This document shows, piece by piece, positions 36,983-46,200 of a stretch of DNA of 64,000 nucleotides. The position numbers and the translations under genes are program-made. The first letter of the stretch is position 1, and the number at the start of each line of letters is the position of its first letter. This stretch comes from Paraescarpia echinospica (lineage: Eukaryota; Annelida; Polychaeta; Sabellida; Siboglinidae). The stretch spans positions 1-64,000 of the forward strand of contig JAHLWY010000252.1 of the NCBI GenBank assembly GCA_020002185.1. Reading direction: 5' to 3'. Below the pieces are notes generated by a model, which did no database searches, was not told where the DNA came from, and saw nothing but the letters and a program-made list of their open reading frames with translations.

Positions 36983-38301
36983 CAGTTGTCGTAGATGACG
37001 TTACGATTCCTGTCGATCTCCAGCACCTTCTCGAACTCGGCGTAGGCGACGATGTTCACAGTGGTTGGCAGTGCGTCGCGGAAATGAATCTCGACGCGCA
37101 AGTTGCCCTTTTGTACCAGATGGAAGCAGCAGTCGTCGCACGCATCGGGGGTGAGGTCCACACCGAAGAAGGTGTAGCCGTGTCGGAAGTCGTAGCGAGT
37201 CAAGCCGTTCCCTTCGTCCTGCCACGCCTTACCCGTCGAGGTGAACAGGTTATGGTAGCATCTGACAAAGAGGTTGTTGTCGAAGTCGGGCTGGAAAGGT
37301 TTGGCGGGTATCTGTCGTCCGTCGACGTACACGGCGAAGAAGTTGATGTAGTTGTTTTTAGCGTGAAAGGGATTTTTGTTGTAGCATCCGTTGTAGGCGT
37401 CGTTATCGATGCAGCATAGCACAAGACGTTTCGGAATAGTACCAAGAAAGAGGTTCTCGCGCGTGTACGAATGGGTACCTGCGGGAATAGAGTAGACCTT
37501 GCATTCGACAGGTCGCAGCGGATACTTGGCGGTGGCCTTTTCGAGGGCTTTGATGTGTGCCATCTGCACACCCGGATTCAGGGTGACTTTCTTGACGAAC
37601 AGTGTAGCGTTGACGATCTGTATCTTGTAGGCGGGGTTGGCTCCACCAGCAATGAGAGCGAACGCATCCTTGCTGCGTACGAAACGCATCTTGAGCTCGA
37701 CACCGTTGATGAGGAGTTTATCCTGAAGCAAGAGGTCGACGTGGACACGACCTATCATGTCGACCACACGACTCTGGGCGATCATGTGACGTCTGGCAAC
37801 GAACCCCGCGTTGGCTGTCGGATCGGCACCATCAACGACGACGGCGTCCATACGACCGGCCGTGTCCTTGTACCACATCTGACTCGTCAGTTGCGTCGCC
37901 TTGGCATCGTCACCGTAACTGAGCAGCGTCTCTATGTAGGCACGGAACGGGTACGTGTTGGTCGAGAGAGTAACGAGCGTTCCGTTCAGGTAGAAATCGA
38001 CCTGACTGAACAGCGAATGGAGCCAGTTATTCACGGGAGCGACGGGATCGGCGGGATCGAGATCACTTCCGTCGGCACGCGTCACCTTCGCCCGAACGTG
38101 TAGTTTCGTGTCGGCGAGATCCAAGTAATCGTCTCCCGAACCGGGTACGACGAATTCGATCGGTCCACCCGAGTCGAGAGAGGACACCGGCTGGTGATGG
38201 ACCGTGCGACTGTCGATGATGGCGGTCTGAGTCAGAGGTACGGTGAAGAGATCGAGTTCGCTCTTGAGTCCCTCACATGATAGTTTATGAACGAACGCCA
38301 T
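36982..38301 (-). CDS. MCP: Polinton major capsid protein (double jelly-roll)
   Basis: The protein is 439 aa from ATG at 38301. The open frame extends seven codons upstream to a GTG, but the family start is the MAFVHKLS... segment. Conserved blocks are ELDLFTVPLTQTAI, GGPIEFVVPGSGDDYLDLAD, NNWLHSLFSQVDFYLNG, NTYPFRAYIETLLSY and QLTSQMWYKDTAG. The C-terminus has YDFRHGYTFFGVDLTPD followed by a hydrophobic strand region and LRVEIHFRDALPTTVNI. Invertebrate genome annotations often call this family F54H12.2-like. It forms the hexon-like capsomer of Polinton particles (structure inferred by the field). The frame is intact. Its N-terminus overlaps the pX-like gene by 17 bp and its stop overlaps the protease ATG. 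Confidence 0.95.
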   Translation of the reverse strand: MAFVHKLSCEGLKSELDLFTVPLTQTAIIDSRTVHHQPVSSLDSGGPIEFVVPGSGDDYLDLADTKLHVRAKVTRADGSDLDPADPVAPVNNWLHSLFSQVDFYLNGTLVTLSTNTYPFRAYIETLLSYGDDAKATQLTSQMWYKDTAGRMDAVVVDGADPTANAGFVARRHMIAQSRVVDMIGRVHVDLLLQDKLLINGVELKMRFVRSKDAFALIAGGANPAYKIQIVNATLFVKKVTLNPGVQMAHIKALEKATAKYPLRPVECKVYSIPAGTHSYTRENLFLGTIPKRLVLCCIDNDAYNGCYNKNPFHAKNNYINFFAVYVDGRQIPAKPFQPDFDNNLFVRCYHNLFTSTGKAWQDEGNGLTRYDFRHGYTFFGVDLTPDACDDCCFHLVQKGNLRVEIHFRDALPTTVNIVAYAEFEKVLEIDRNRNVIYDN

Positions 38302-38668
38302 CGTCAAATATATCGGGTTCACGACGTACCTTCGGTTTCTGCTGTTTCCTCCGACGTCTCGCTGGTGTACTGACTCGTTTCGCAGGGTGTGTGCGTCTTA
38401 TACGCTTACGGGGTCGCACGCCAGGGGTCAAGAGATCACTCATCATATCTCTGATGTTCTGTCCCGACAGGACGTCGTCGGCTATGTGTGCGCCGGTCGA
38501 CAGAGCTCTCTTTCCCAACGCCACGGCTCCTCTCTTGACGAGTGGCATGACGCTACGCAGTAAACTTCCGAATAGACTTCCCAGGCCGTGTCCCCGTTGG
38601 TGTCGGGCACCCACGAAATAAGGAATCGCACCTCCCGCTTGACGATCGTAGTAGTCGGTGTAATTCAT
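38285..38668 (-). CDS. Polinton pX/pVI-like basic capsid-associated protein
   Basis: The protein is 127 aa with ATG at 38668. It starts with a Tyr-rich segment, then GGAIPYFVGARHQRGHGLGS, an amphipathic stretch (LFGSLLRSVMPLVKRGAVAL), and a strongly basic tail (RPRKRIRRTHPAKR and ARRRRKQQKPK). This layout is conserved in Polintons next to the capsid gene and resembles adenoviral minor core proteins that bind membranes or DNA. The function is inferred. It ends inside the major capsid gene with a frame-shifted 17-bp overlap, so translation may be coupled. Confidence 0.8.
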   Translation of the reverse strand: MNYTDYYDRQAGGAIPYFVGARHQRGHGLGSLFGSLLRSVMPLVKRGAVALGKRALSTGAHIADDVLSGQNIRDMMSDLLTPGVRPRKRIRRTHPAKRVSTPARRRRKQQKPKVRREPDIFDDGVRS

Positions 38669-38678
38669 CTCTCTCTCT

Positions 38679-39440
38679 CTAGAACAGTGCCGTCCGTTGC
38701 CGTTGGAAATGAAGTGTCACCGTCACCTTACCAACCTCGAATGGCACGCGATTTCCGGTGTCGTCTCTTATATCTATCTCGATCGTGCCAAATTCTTTGT
38801 AGAGCACGGGTACGTAGTGAATCTTATCGAAGGTCTTCGATACGATGTCGCCATGGCGACCGCTCACCGGGATGATGCGCAGCAGCGGTACGAGACTGTC
38901 ACCAACAACTCGTGGTTCCACGACATCCGTATAGATGTAGAGTGAGTCGAGTCCTCGTTCCATGGTGATCACGGTGTCGGCTTCCGTGATCAATACCTTG
39001 AACTCGGGTGCATCGGGATCCTTCGGGAGATACTCCAGCGTAGTGGTACGAAAGCCGAGAACGGCAGTCAGTATAGCAGCACGGAAGACGGTATTCGGTG
39101 CCATGTGCACCGATACCTTATGCGTAATGATGTTGTAGCTCAGTTTCACTCGTCCCTCTCCCACCGCACGACGTAGAGAGGCGTTAATGGAGAGGATCAG
39201 TGACCACGGATCTTTATAGTATCCGGTTCCGATTCGGATAGTCTTCGTGTGCAGGGACCGTGGGTGCTCTTCGTCTATCGGTAGTGTCACAGCGAACTCC
39301 GCGTCATCGTCTACGATGTTGTACCAACTGTGTGGGTACTGTACCTCCACCAGTCCGCATTCCCATTGACCCCGTAGTAGGATACGTTTCGGTAGCGTCG
39401 TGATGTAGTGGGTCAGCGTGTTGTCGGGGTGCGTGTGCAT
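38679..39440 (-). CDS. Polinton minor capsid (penton-like) protein, start uncertain
   Basis: Single jelly-roll vertex protein of Polintons. Conserved blocks are WECGLVEVQYPHSWYNIVDD, GTGYYKDPWSLI, PLLRIIPVSGRHGDIVSKTF and EIDIRDDTGNRVPFEVGKVT. The coordinates use the first in-frame ATG (39440). The reading frame is open upstream to a stop at 39498-39500, and that stretch encodes the conserved FYLTLPSNAS segment but has no ATG. The real start must be non-AUG, reached by splicing, or lost. The upstream part overlaps the end of the membrane-protein gene by up to 26 bp in another frame. About 254 aa if the full conserved N-terminus is kept from the start to the end of the block; otherwise 253 aa from the ATG. 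Confidence 0.88.
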   Translation of the reverse strand: MHTHPDNTLTHYITTLPKRILLRGQWECGLVEVQYPHSWYNIVDDDAEFAVTLPIDEEHPRSLHTKTIRIGTGYYKDPWSLILSINASLRRAVGEGRVKLSYNIITHKVSVHMAPNTVFRAAILTAVLGFRTTTLEYLPKDPDAPEFKVLITEADTVITMERGLDSLYIYTDVVEPRVVGDSLVPLLRIIPVSGRHGDIVSKTFDKIHYVPVLYKEFGTIEIDIRDDTGNRVPFEVGKVTVTLHFQRQRTALF

Positions 39441-39471
39441 GGAAGCATTGCTGGGCAACGTGAGATAGAAA

Positions 39472-39807
39472 TCACTCGGTTCTATGTTGTTGTTGTTTCA
39501 ACGTCGGACTGGGTAGCAGGTAACCCAACGAACTGCTCAACAGGGCCGTCCACAGAGTCGGATCGTGGTGGCCAAACGTCAGGTTGTAGATGCTGACCAA
39601 GATGACCGTGTACAAGACGACGACCTGACACAGAAAGACGATCTCCTCTTTGGGACACGCGGTACCGAATATGTGCCACGGAGTCCTCTCTTTCTTTAAT
39701 GGTGGTGGTGGTGGTGGTAGAGCGTCGACGTCTTCTTCTTCTTCTTCTTCTTCTTCTTCGTCTTCTTCGTCGCTAACGGTGATGCGTGATGTTGTCTCGT
39801 CTGCCAT
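39472..39807 (-). CDS. Polinton conserved acidic transmembrane protein
   Basis: The protein is 111 aa from ATG at 39807. The open frame extends upstream to a TTG only. It has a Glu/Asp-rich run (residues about 13-26), a proline run (PPPPPP), then CPKEEIVFLCQVVVLYTVIL, a transmembrane segment, and a second hydrophobic segment ending in LGYLLPSPTLK. This short two-helix protein with the GYLLPxPxLK end recurs next to the minor capsid gene in Polintons. No enzymatic function is known. A membrane role in assembly or egress is an inference. Confidence 0.75.
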   Translation of the reverse strand: MADETTSRITVSDEEDEEEEEEEEEDVDALPPPPPPLKKERTPWHIFGTACPKEEIVFLCQVVVLYTVILVSIYNLTFGHHDPTLWTALLSSSLGYLLPSPTLKQQQHRTE

Positions 39808-39847
39808 ACGTGGACGACTGACATCGTGACGGACGCACAATTAGTCT

Positions 39848-40915
39848 TTATAACCCGACGAGACCCTTGGCATCGATCCAGCTGTTGAACTTCGAAGGAT
39901 ATCCGACCCATTTCACCAACACCTCCCGTCGCCTGCCTACCTTGCGACGCTGTACTATCGATTCCACACGGTACAGTTTATCGACCGGAACCGTCACCTT
40001 CTGCATCTCCGGTTCGTAGAAGGTACCGTCCAGTATCTCGCCGAGATCGTCCGTTAGACGATAGACGGGTGGATCGGACGGATGGACTTCGCGTATCGTG
40101 AATAGTTCCTCTGTCCAATTTATCGTGTAACCTTTATCGAACCGTCTCTTAGCCTTGCTGATACGTATGCGATCCCCCACGTGGTACTTGGGTACACCCT
40201 TACCGTGATGACCACCGTACAGACGCTGCCACACCTCTTCCTGATTAGTCGCATCCACCTGTGACGGAGACATCCCGATACTGCGGTGAGGTGTGTCGTT
40301 GTACGTGGGCACCAGATCCGGAAGGATATCGATGTACCGCCACGTTTCTTTGTGTGTCAGGTATCGCCACATCCGCGACATTAGTGTGCGATTGAAGCGT
40401 TCCACGATGCTCGCCTTGATCTCTGCGTTGAAGGTGGAGAAGTGGTGGATACCGTATCTGTCCAATACACCCCGAACGCTACGGTTATAGAATTCCAGAC
40501 CTCTATCGGTCTGCAACGACAGCGGTTGAATGTCGGTGAAGAGACCGTTCAGCGCCTTCGACACAGACGTCGCCGACTTGTTCTTCAGTGGAACGCATCG
40601 GGCGACTTTCGAGAAGACGTCGATCCCTGTGAGCAGGAACGTTGTACCGTCGTTTTCTTTTTTTAGACTGGACACGTCAACGAGATCGGCCTGCCACTGT
40701 TGATCCCGTCCTCCGACGATCGTGCGTCGACGCTTGAAACGAACTCTGACCGGTTTATGTAGTGTATAGGCGTTCTGTTCCGATAGCCATTGTTCGACGA
40801 TTTTTCTCGGTACGCGTGGTATGGCGGTTCGTCGCAAAGATGCGATTCCTCCGTAACTACCCACCTTGGCGGGGTTGAAGTAGACGTCCTCCAGCTGTTT
40901 ACGACGGCGCACCAT
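39848..40915 (-). CDS. INT: Polinton retroviral-type integrase with chromodomain
   Basis: The protein is 355 aa from ATG at 40915. A longer frame to a GTG exists, but the conserved start DVYFNPAKVGSYGG lies just after this ATG. The DDE catalytic residues are Asp77 (WQADLVD), Asp137 (LQTDRGLEF) and Glu172 (IKASIVERFNRTL), with 35 residues between the last two as in retroviral integrases. The middle has a GDRIRISKAKRRFDKGY SH3-like region. The C-terminus is a chromodomain (YRVESIVQRRKVGRRREVLV then KWVGYPSKFNSWI), which may guide integration to marked chromatin. The frame is intact. It catalyses strand transfer, making the 6-bp target duplication seen here. Confidence 0.95.
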   Translation of the reverse strand: MVRRRKQLEDVYFNPAKVGSYGGIASLRRTAIPRVPRKIVEQWLSEQNAYTLHKPVRVRFKRRRTIVGGRDQQWQADLVDVSSLKKENDGTTFLLTGIDVFSKVARCVPLKNKSATSVSKALNGLFTDIQPLSLQTDRGLEFYNRSVRGVLDRYGIHHFSTFNAEIKASIVERFNRTLMSRMWRYLTHKETWRYIDILPDLVPTYNDTPHRSIGMSPSQVDATNQEEVWQRLYGGHHGKGVPKYHVGDRIRISKAKRRFDKGYTINWTEELFTIREVHPSDPPVYRLTDDLGEILDGTFYEPEMQKVTVPVDKLYRVESIVQRRKVGRRREVLVKWVGYPSKFNSWIDAKGLVGL

Positions 40916-41053
40916 GATGACGTACGTATGATATAATCGATGGTAATCCCGCACACGATGGGAAGTCCGCCGTAAGCAACACCGGTAAACAGGCGTGTTA
41001 GACTGTCCCGTAGATCACACATTATGTCGGTGAATCGAGATGATGCGTCTCTT

Positions 41054-41833
41054 TTATTCGAGACGCTCCCATGTCTTACTAGTCGACGTCGGTGGTGTAG
41101 GTAGAGTAGACGGGCTCATTCGAGATCGTCTCCGCGAGAGGGGTGTCCACTGCAGCGTTCGACGTGCTCTACCGAGCGATCGTGTGGCCGCCGCCTCTAT
41201 GGTACGCTTCCTTTGTTCCTGTCGAATGGCCAGTCTCCTGGCCTCGTTACCCACCAACTCCATGGGCAGATTCATGTCGCCGAGTTGATGTGCAAACACC
41301 TGCCACCCCGTTGGAGAACCGATGGTCTTGCGCTGACGCAACAAATCGTTCACGAGGTCCACCACGTTACTTCCGGGTACCGCTACGCCTTTGTTCATGA
41401 GTTCTCCGCGCGCATTCCACGCGACGTCTCGTTTCAGACGTTCCATCAGTCGTCTGGCTTTGGCCTGGAGGCGTTTGGGAACACTGTCGATGACTTCCGC
41501 TTCCACCCCCACTTCCGGAGGAGTCGGATCCGTATTAGTTCCCGCCACCACCGCCGCCGCCGCGACCACCGGGGACTTGTCCTTGTTGACCGTTATCACG
41601 CGCATCGGTTCGCGCGTGCGTCGATCGGACAACGTGTTGTAGCGTTGTAACACTTGATTATACATGACGACCTTGTCACCGTCGGTGAGATCTTGTCTGT
41701 CGAGTATGACTTTCATCTCGTCGTCGAGTACCTGTACTTTGCGTCCTAGGGTATCCGTCGGTGCCGGTGCGCGTAGACTGTCCAACAGTCGTGGATTTAC
41801 CAAGGCCATCTTCCGTGCGTGTTCCATCGTCAT
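41054..41833 (-). CDS. Polinton conserved protein, 259 aa, function unknown
   Basis: ATG at 41833 directly follows the stop of the 123-aa gene. The N-terminus (EHARKMALVNPRLLDSL, then a TDTLGRKVQVLDDEMKVIL block and DKVVMYNQVLQRY) is conserved among Polintons. The middle has an Ala/Val-rich linker, then VPKRLQAKARRLMERLKRD and GSPTGWQVFAHQLGDMNLP. The C-terminus is basic and Ser/Pro-rich. I do not know its function. Its position among capsid and packaging genes suggests a structural or core role. Confidence 0.75.
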   Translation of the reverse strand: MTMEHARKMALVNPRLLDSLRAPAPTDTLGRKVQVLDDEMKVILDRQDLTDGDKVVMYNQVLQRYNTLSDRRTREPMRVITVNKDKSPVVAAAAVVAGTNTDPTPPEVGVEAEVIDSVPKRLQAKARRLMERLKRDVAWNARGELMNKGVAVPGSNVVDLVNDLLRQRKTIGSPTGWQVFAHQLGDMNLPMELVGNEARRLAIRQEQRKRTIEAAATRSLGRARRTLQWTPLSRRRSRMSPSTLPTPPTSTSKTWERLE

Positions 41834-42205
41834 CTACTTGAGTAGCACCTGTTTTAGCAAGGGTAGCAAGACCGCACCTGCCAAAGGTGCCAGCAGTGCC
41901 GACAGGAAACCACCGGTCTGTCCTCTTCCGCCCTGGTTGTTACCCCGTAGCAAGATGCGACGTCTTCTCGCTGCAGGTGCGTCTCTCTGTGCCAAAGCAC
42001 GCAGGTTAGTTTTGTACACGTTCAGAGCACGTCTCTGCGCGTCGGTCAAGGGCAAGTTCTTCTTCAATATGTTGTAGGCACACTCGGCTAGTGCACACAA
42101 CAGATCGGCGTCGGCGTTTCTGATGATGGCTCGTCTCAATTTCGTGCTCTTGTACCTGTTTAGCGTCTGTATGCAGAGGATGTGTTTCTTCACGAGTTCG
42201 GACAT
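41834..42205 (-). CDS. Polinton conserved small basic protein, 123 aa
   Basis: The ATG is at 42205. A helical N-terminal half (SELVKKHILCIQTLNRYKST, then RRAIIRNADADLLCALAECA and NILKKNLPLTDAQRRAL) is followed by a basic patch (ARRRRILLRGNN) and a hydrophobic C-terminus (GGFLSALLAPLAGAVLLPLL). The same layout recurs in Polintons and adintovirus-like elements near the ATPase gene. A DNA- or membrane-binding virion role is inferred. The ATPase gene ends 56 bp upstream, and the next gene starts directly at its stop. Confidence 0.75.
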   Translation of the reverse strand: MSELVKKHILCIQTLNRYKSTKLRRAIIRNADADLLCALAECAYNILKKNLPLTDAQRRALNVYKTNLRALAQRDAPAARRRRILLRGNNQGGRGQTGGFLSALLAPLAGAVLLPLLKQVLLK

Positions 42206-42261
42206 GCTGTTGTCTTCACGAGCATGCTGCGACTGAAGGAACGAGGTGCTGCGCGGAAGTC

Positions 42262-42879
42262 TTATACCTTGGGTTGGTACACGTACTGGACACTGTCGTC
42301 CGGAAGGACACCCGTACGCAGACGCATATCGTCGAGCGTGCCCTGTTTTAGATCGACGAGGAGATAACCGTACGGGAGTGACGTGGCGTCTCGGAACGCT
42401 TCCTGTACAAACTTCAGGCGACCCGGATACATCTGTCGTGCCAAGTGTCCGATCTGTGACGCGTCGCGAGGATTCTTGAAGATCACCATGTAGTGTGCGT
42501 TCAGACTGATCGTACGACTCTCCTTGTTCTTCGGAAACAGGTTCTGCACGAGATACAGTACGGACGTGTTCTGGTGATGACTCTTTTTTGTGAACAAGGT
42601 CGTGAACCGTTCGTCTGTTTCTGCCATCAGATCATCGATGACCACGAGGTTACGCGTCGATGCATCGAACGCACCGCTCGGTAAGCCTTCCTCGAATCGT
42701 ACCAGGTCGTTGTCAACGTAGGCACTCTGCCATACACCGTAACACCACGTGATCTTCTCTGGAGGTGGATCGATCATCGTTGCGGCGTGACGTAGCAGAC
42801 GCATCACGAACGTGGTCTTGCCGCATCCCGTCGGTCCCGCAACGATACAGGTGAAGGGGTGTTTCCATCGCGTGTCCAT
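42262..42879 (-). CDS. ATP: Polinton genome-packaging ATPase (A32/FtsK-HerA type)
   Basis: The protein is 205 aa with ATG at 42879. Walker A is GPTGCGKT at residues 15-22, Walker B is LVVIDDLM near residue 80, and a sensor-like VLYLVQNLFPKNKESR follows. The C-terminus has YGYLLVDLKQGT. These are hallmarks of the packaging ATPases of adenovirus-like and NCLDV-type DNA viruses. They move DNA into the capsid. The frame is complete and the length fits. It is the first gene of the minus-strand series that leads to the capsid genes. The non-coding stretch 42880-43227 upstream probably holds its promoter. Confidence 0.95.
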   Translation of the reverse strand: MDTRWKHPFTCIVAGPTGCGKTTFVMRLLRHAATMIDPPPEKITWCYGVWQSAYVDNDLVRFEEGLPSGAFDASTRNLVVIDDLMAETDERFTTLFTKKSHHQNTSVLYLVQNLFPKNKESRTISLNAHYMVIFKNPRDASQIGHLARQMYPGRLKFVQEAFRDATSLPYGYLLVDLKQGTLDDMRLRTGVLPDDSVQYVYQPKV

Positions 42880-43227
42880 CTAGTAGTCACCGATGGCGTT
42901 CGACAATGTCGCGTTGACCACTGTACTGTTAGTTGCGACGACGACACCTCCACCACACCAACGAAGGAAGGGATCACGGAACAAGACGTACAAGACGTAC
43001 AGTTACAGACCGAGTATTCCCACTAGTGTTACAACTACAAGCGTTCCCGTCCGTGACATGCTACGTTATGACTATCGATTGTGTGGCATCTGCCTAAATA
43101 GTGTTATCTTTTTTTGTTGTTTTGTTTTCGTGTGTCTCCGCCTACTAACCGCGTGACAGCTAGAGGCGCCTATAACCCCAACTGACGTAGGGGCGCATTT
43201 CCTCATCGTGTCAGCAGTGGTTCGGCG
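42880..43227. other. Polinton intergenic region between ATPase and polymerase
   Basis: Contains the 40-bp motif described at 43165-43204 and a T-rich run near 43110-43125. The plus-strand frame 42893-43156 has no recognisable domain and I do not treat it as a gene. Confidence 0.6.
43165..43204 (-). promoter_or_regulatory. Repeated 40-bp intergenic motif, copy 1
   Basis: On the minus strand it reads GAGGAAATGCGCCCCTACG, a variable core, then TGGGGTTATAGGCGCC. It lies 24 bp after the polymerase stop and about 290 bp before the ATPase start. A second copy is at 47864-47905. CCCC/GGGG and GCG/CGC pairs allow a hairpin. It could be a promoter element or a 3'-processing signal. Confidence 0.55.
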
Positions 43228-46200
43228 TTACACGTCCACCGGCCCCGTGGTGATTCCGTCTTCGTTGACCACGCGCTTGGCATAGAAGTAGGTCAACGCC
43301 GCACGTTCCTGGATGTACGTCAGCACGGACGAGTGATTGACCCGGAACCCGCGGTTCTTCCCGCTTCCGCTGCAACGATTGGTCAACACGTCCAGGAACG
43401 ACTGCTTGTCGATGGTGTTGAGTCGTTTGTTCAGACCTTTGGTGCTGTATTTATCGACCGTACCCGAACAATAGTAGGTTTGCTGCACAGACCCAGGAAA
43501 CAGTCACCGGACCATTCGACCTTGAAGAGACCCGGTGTTCTCTTGTCGTACGCCTTGCGCTCCTTGCAACACGTCTCGGTACCGTTCCACGGACGACCGG
43601 CCAGGCGACAGCGCACGTAGTCGTTCTGATGATCGTCGCAACATTCGGAGGGTAACCATTCGGAGCGGTGACGATAGTAGTGGTCGCGCAGTGTCGGGGT
43701 CACGAGGTCGTCGACGGACTCACCGGCCAGAGCCAAATAGGCACTGTCCGTATCGGTTTCGCAGTACTCGAACAGCGGACGATCCACGTACCTGACCATG
43801 AAGTCGTAGTAGAACTCCAACATACGCAGTTTGGCCCACTGCAACACGAAGAATCCCACGTGTGTGGGCAGTGCGTATTTGACGGTGCGTTTGTGCATTT
43901 CGATCTCGTATGCATCGGCAGTGACGACGTCGAGTTGACGGAAGCGACGATTGTTGATCGCGGTCGATGCACTCTTCTCCGTGCAGTAGGTGACCTCGCG
44001 GTGCTTATCGACGTTGGTGATAAATTTCCCATAGGACGAATTGCCCATAAGTTTGTTGGTATCCGCGATCATGGCCTTGTCGGGATGGGCGTCTCCTTCG
44101 CGACGTGCGGTGGACACCGCCTCGCCGAATCGTCGGAAGCAGGCGACCGGTGTGTACTCGATGACCTGGTAGACATGCGTCACCTCGAGACCGTGTGCGA
44201 GGTACCATCGCAAGAGAGGTGTGGCGAGCAAGATCTTATCCCCTCGATAACTCCCGACGAGCATGCGTCGCGGAGTTGCCATGATGTTGTGTTCTTCAGC
44301 GTAGCGACGCATGAACGGTCCGAGATCATCACGGGTCAGGTGAATGTTCTTGAAGATGGGCTGCATCTCGGCAAAGTGTGCGCGCAGGTCCTCCGGTACA
44401 CGTATGTCGCACTGAATCATACCGAACACGCTACCGTTGCACACACCTGTCAGGATCTGTTGTGACGTCATTTTCCCGCGCACGTGTCGACGACGTTGGC
44501 GAACGTCCAGAAACTTTTGTACGCACGGATCGCGTCTCGTGACCTTCCACTCGCATTCCCACAATTCGACGACCCTCACAAAGTGTCGAAGATAGGCTGT
44601 GTTCTTTCGTGTTTCGGCGAGCAGTTGCATCATGGGTTTCCCATTGACCTCGTTGAACTCGCGTCCTGTGCACGGACACCCGTGGTAGTAGCATCCGTGA
44701 AACTGATAGGCCGTCTTCGTTTCACTGCACCAACCGTCCACCAACAGTTTACCGATGCGTTTCTCTCGACCGTTGGACTGATGACGTATGGCGAGTCCCG
44801 TGTTTTCGGACTCCCACGTAAGCCATTCGACAGCCATCTGACCTGTGGGCTGTGCCACTTCGGGTCGGAACTCCTTCTCTTCCCGTCGCCGCGTGTACCA
44901 TCCAGTCGGCATCTCTTGTGATATCGACCACAGATACAATGCATTCGCATCGTAGCCCACAATGGACTGACACGTTCGAGCCGCATCGCCGTAGTCGTTA
45001 CGACGTATCTTCGTGATCCCCTTCTCGTGATGTCTGGTGAAGATGAGTGACGGCCCTCCGACGATGTTCTCTCTGATGAGCTGGTGGACATCCTTGTTCG
45101 TCTCGTTGAAGAGTGTAAAGAACGTCCTCTCCGGTACGTAGGTGAACAGGTAGGACAAGGTCAAACCAGGTATACTGATCCCTTGTTTGAACATGTCGAG
45201 ACCACGGTGTTGATAGAAGTCGAACTGTTTGGCGATGGCCTCCAAGAACGGTACGTCGTCTCTGTTGTTATACCAGACGAGAAAGTCTCTCAAAGTCTCC
45301 ATGTCGTTGTCTCGCCACACCTTCCGACATCGTGTGTAGTCGTCGTCGGATATACCTTCGTTCTTCAGACAACTGAAGAAGGCCTCTTTGGGCGGTAGAA
45401 CGGTATCGTCGAGTCTCTCCAAGCTGTCCATGTATTCGTACGGGAAGTGACCTTTCGTGACTGTACAACCGTATGCTTTCAGGTACTTGTCGTACGAGAA
45501 TCCCGGGGCAATGTAATGAGTCATATCGAGGAATTTGAGGTTGTCCGTCGATAGACACATAAACGTGTTGCCACGTTTGATCACGTGAAACGTCTCCTCC
45601 TCCTCCTTCTCATCCTCCTCTCCGTCCTCTGTTGCTTTCTTTTCGGACAGGAAGTAGGGTACCAGGAACTGTTTGACGACGTTCAGATCGTACCTGCCCG
45701 AGTTGAAACCGATGACGGGCAACTGATGAAGCCAACCGTACAATTGACCCATGAGAGTTTTGTAGGGATTGGTCGGTTGTCGCTGTGACTCGTTGTTCCC
45801 TGCCTCCTCCACGGCGGCCGCTTCCTGTTCGTTCCACTTTCTGATAGCCTCTGTGAGTTCGTGTAGGATGCCCTCGTACCTGTCTACGATGACTTCGTAG
45901 GCTGCTTCGCTCATGTTCTGAAGGATGGCCATCATGTCGGGTACCAACTTGTTGCTGTCACCATCCGTGATGAGACATTGCACCTGTTCGAATCCGGGTA
46001 CGTTACTCGCCAGGGACACACTCAACGGTACGTGACGAGCCACCCAATGGACCTTGGCACTGTCCGACGGAAGGTGCGATGTATCGAACCAGGACTCGAA
46101 GTCGAAGGTGGCACGATACGGATAGTAACGCAACCATTCAGCAACGTGAATGTTTTCGTCGTCCAATCGTTGGAAGACTGTCGGCGACGGATGGTAGACG

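Noticed and set aside
37471..38103. Plus-strand frame of 210 codons inside the Polinton
   Set aside because: Antisense shadow of the major capsid gene, which has clear family motifs on the minus strand.
42893..43156. Plus-strand 87-codon frame between ATPase and polymerase
   Set aside because: Thr-rich with a chance hydrophobic end, no known relative, and all neighbours are on the other strand. It overlaps the likely ATPase promoter.
43668..44465. Plus-strand frame of 265 codons
   Set aside because: Antisense of the polymerase palm region. No domain, no promoter.
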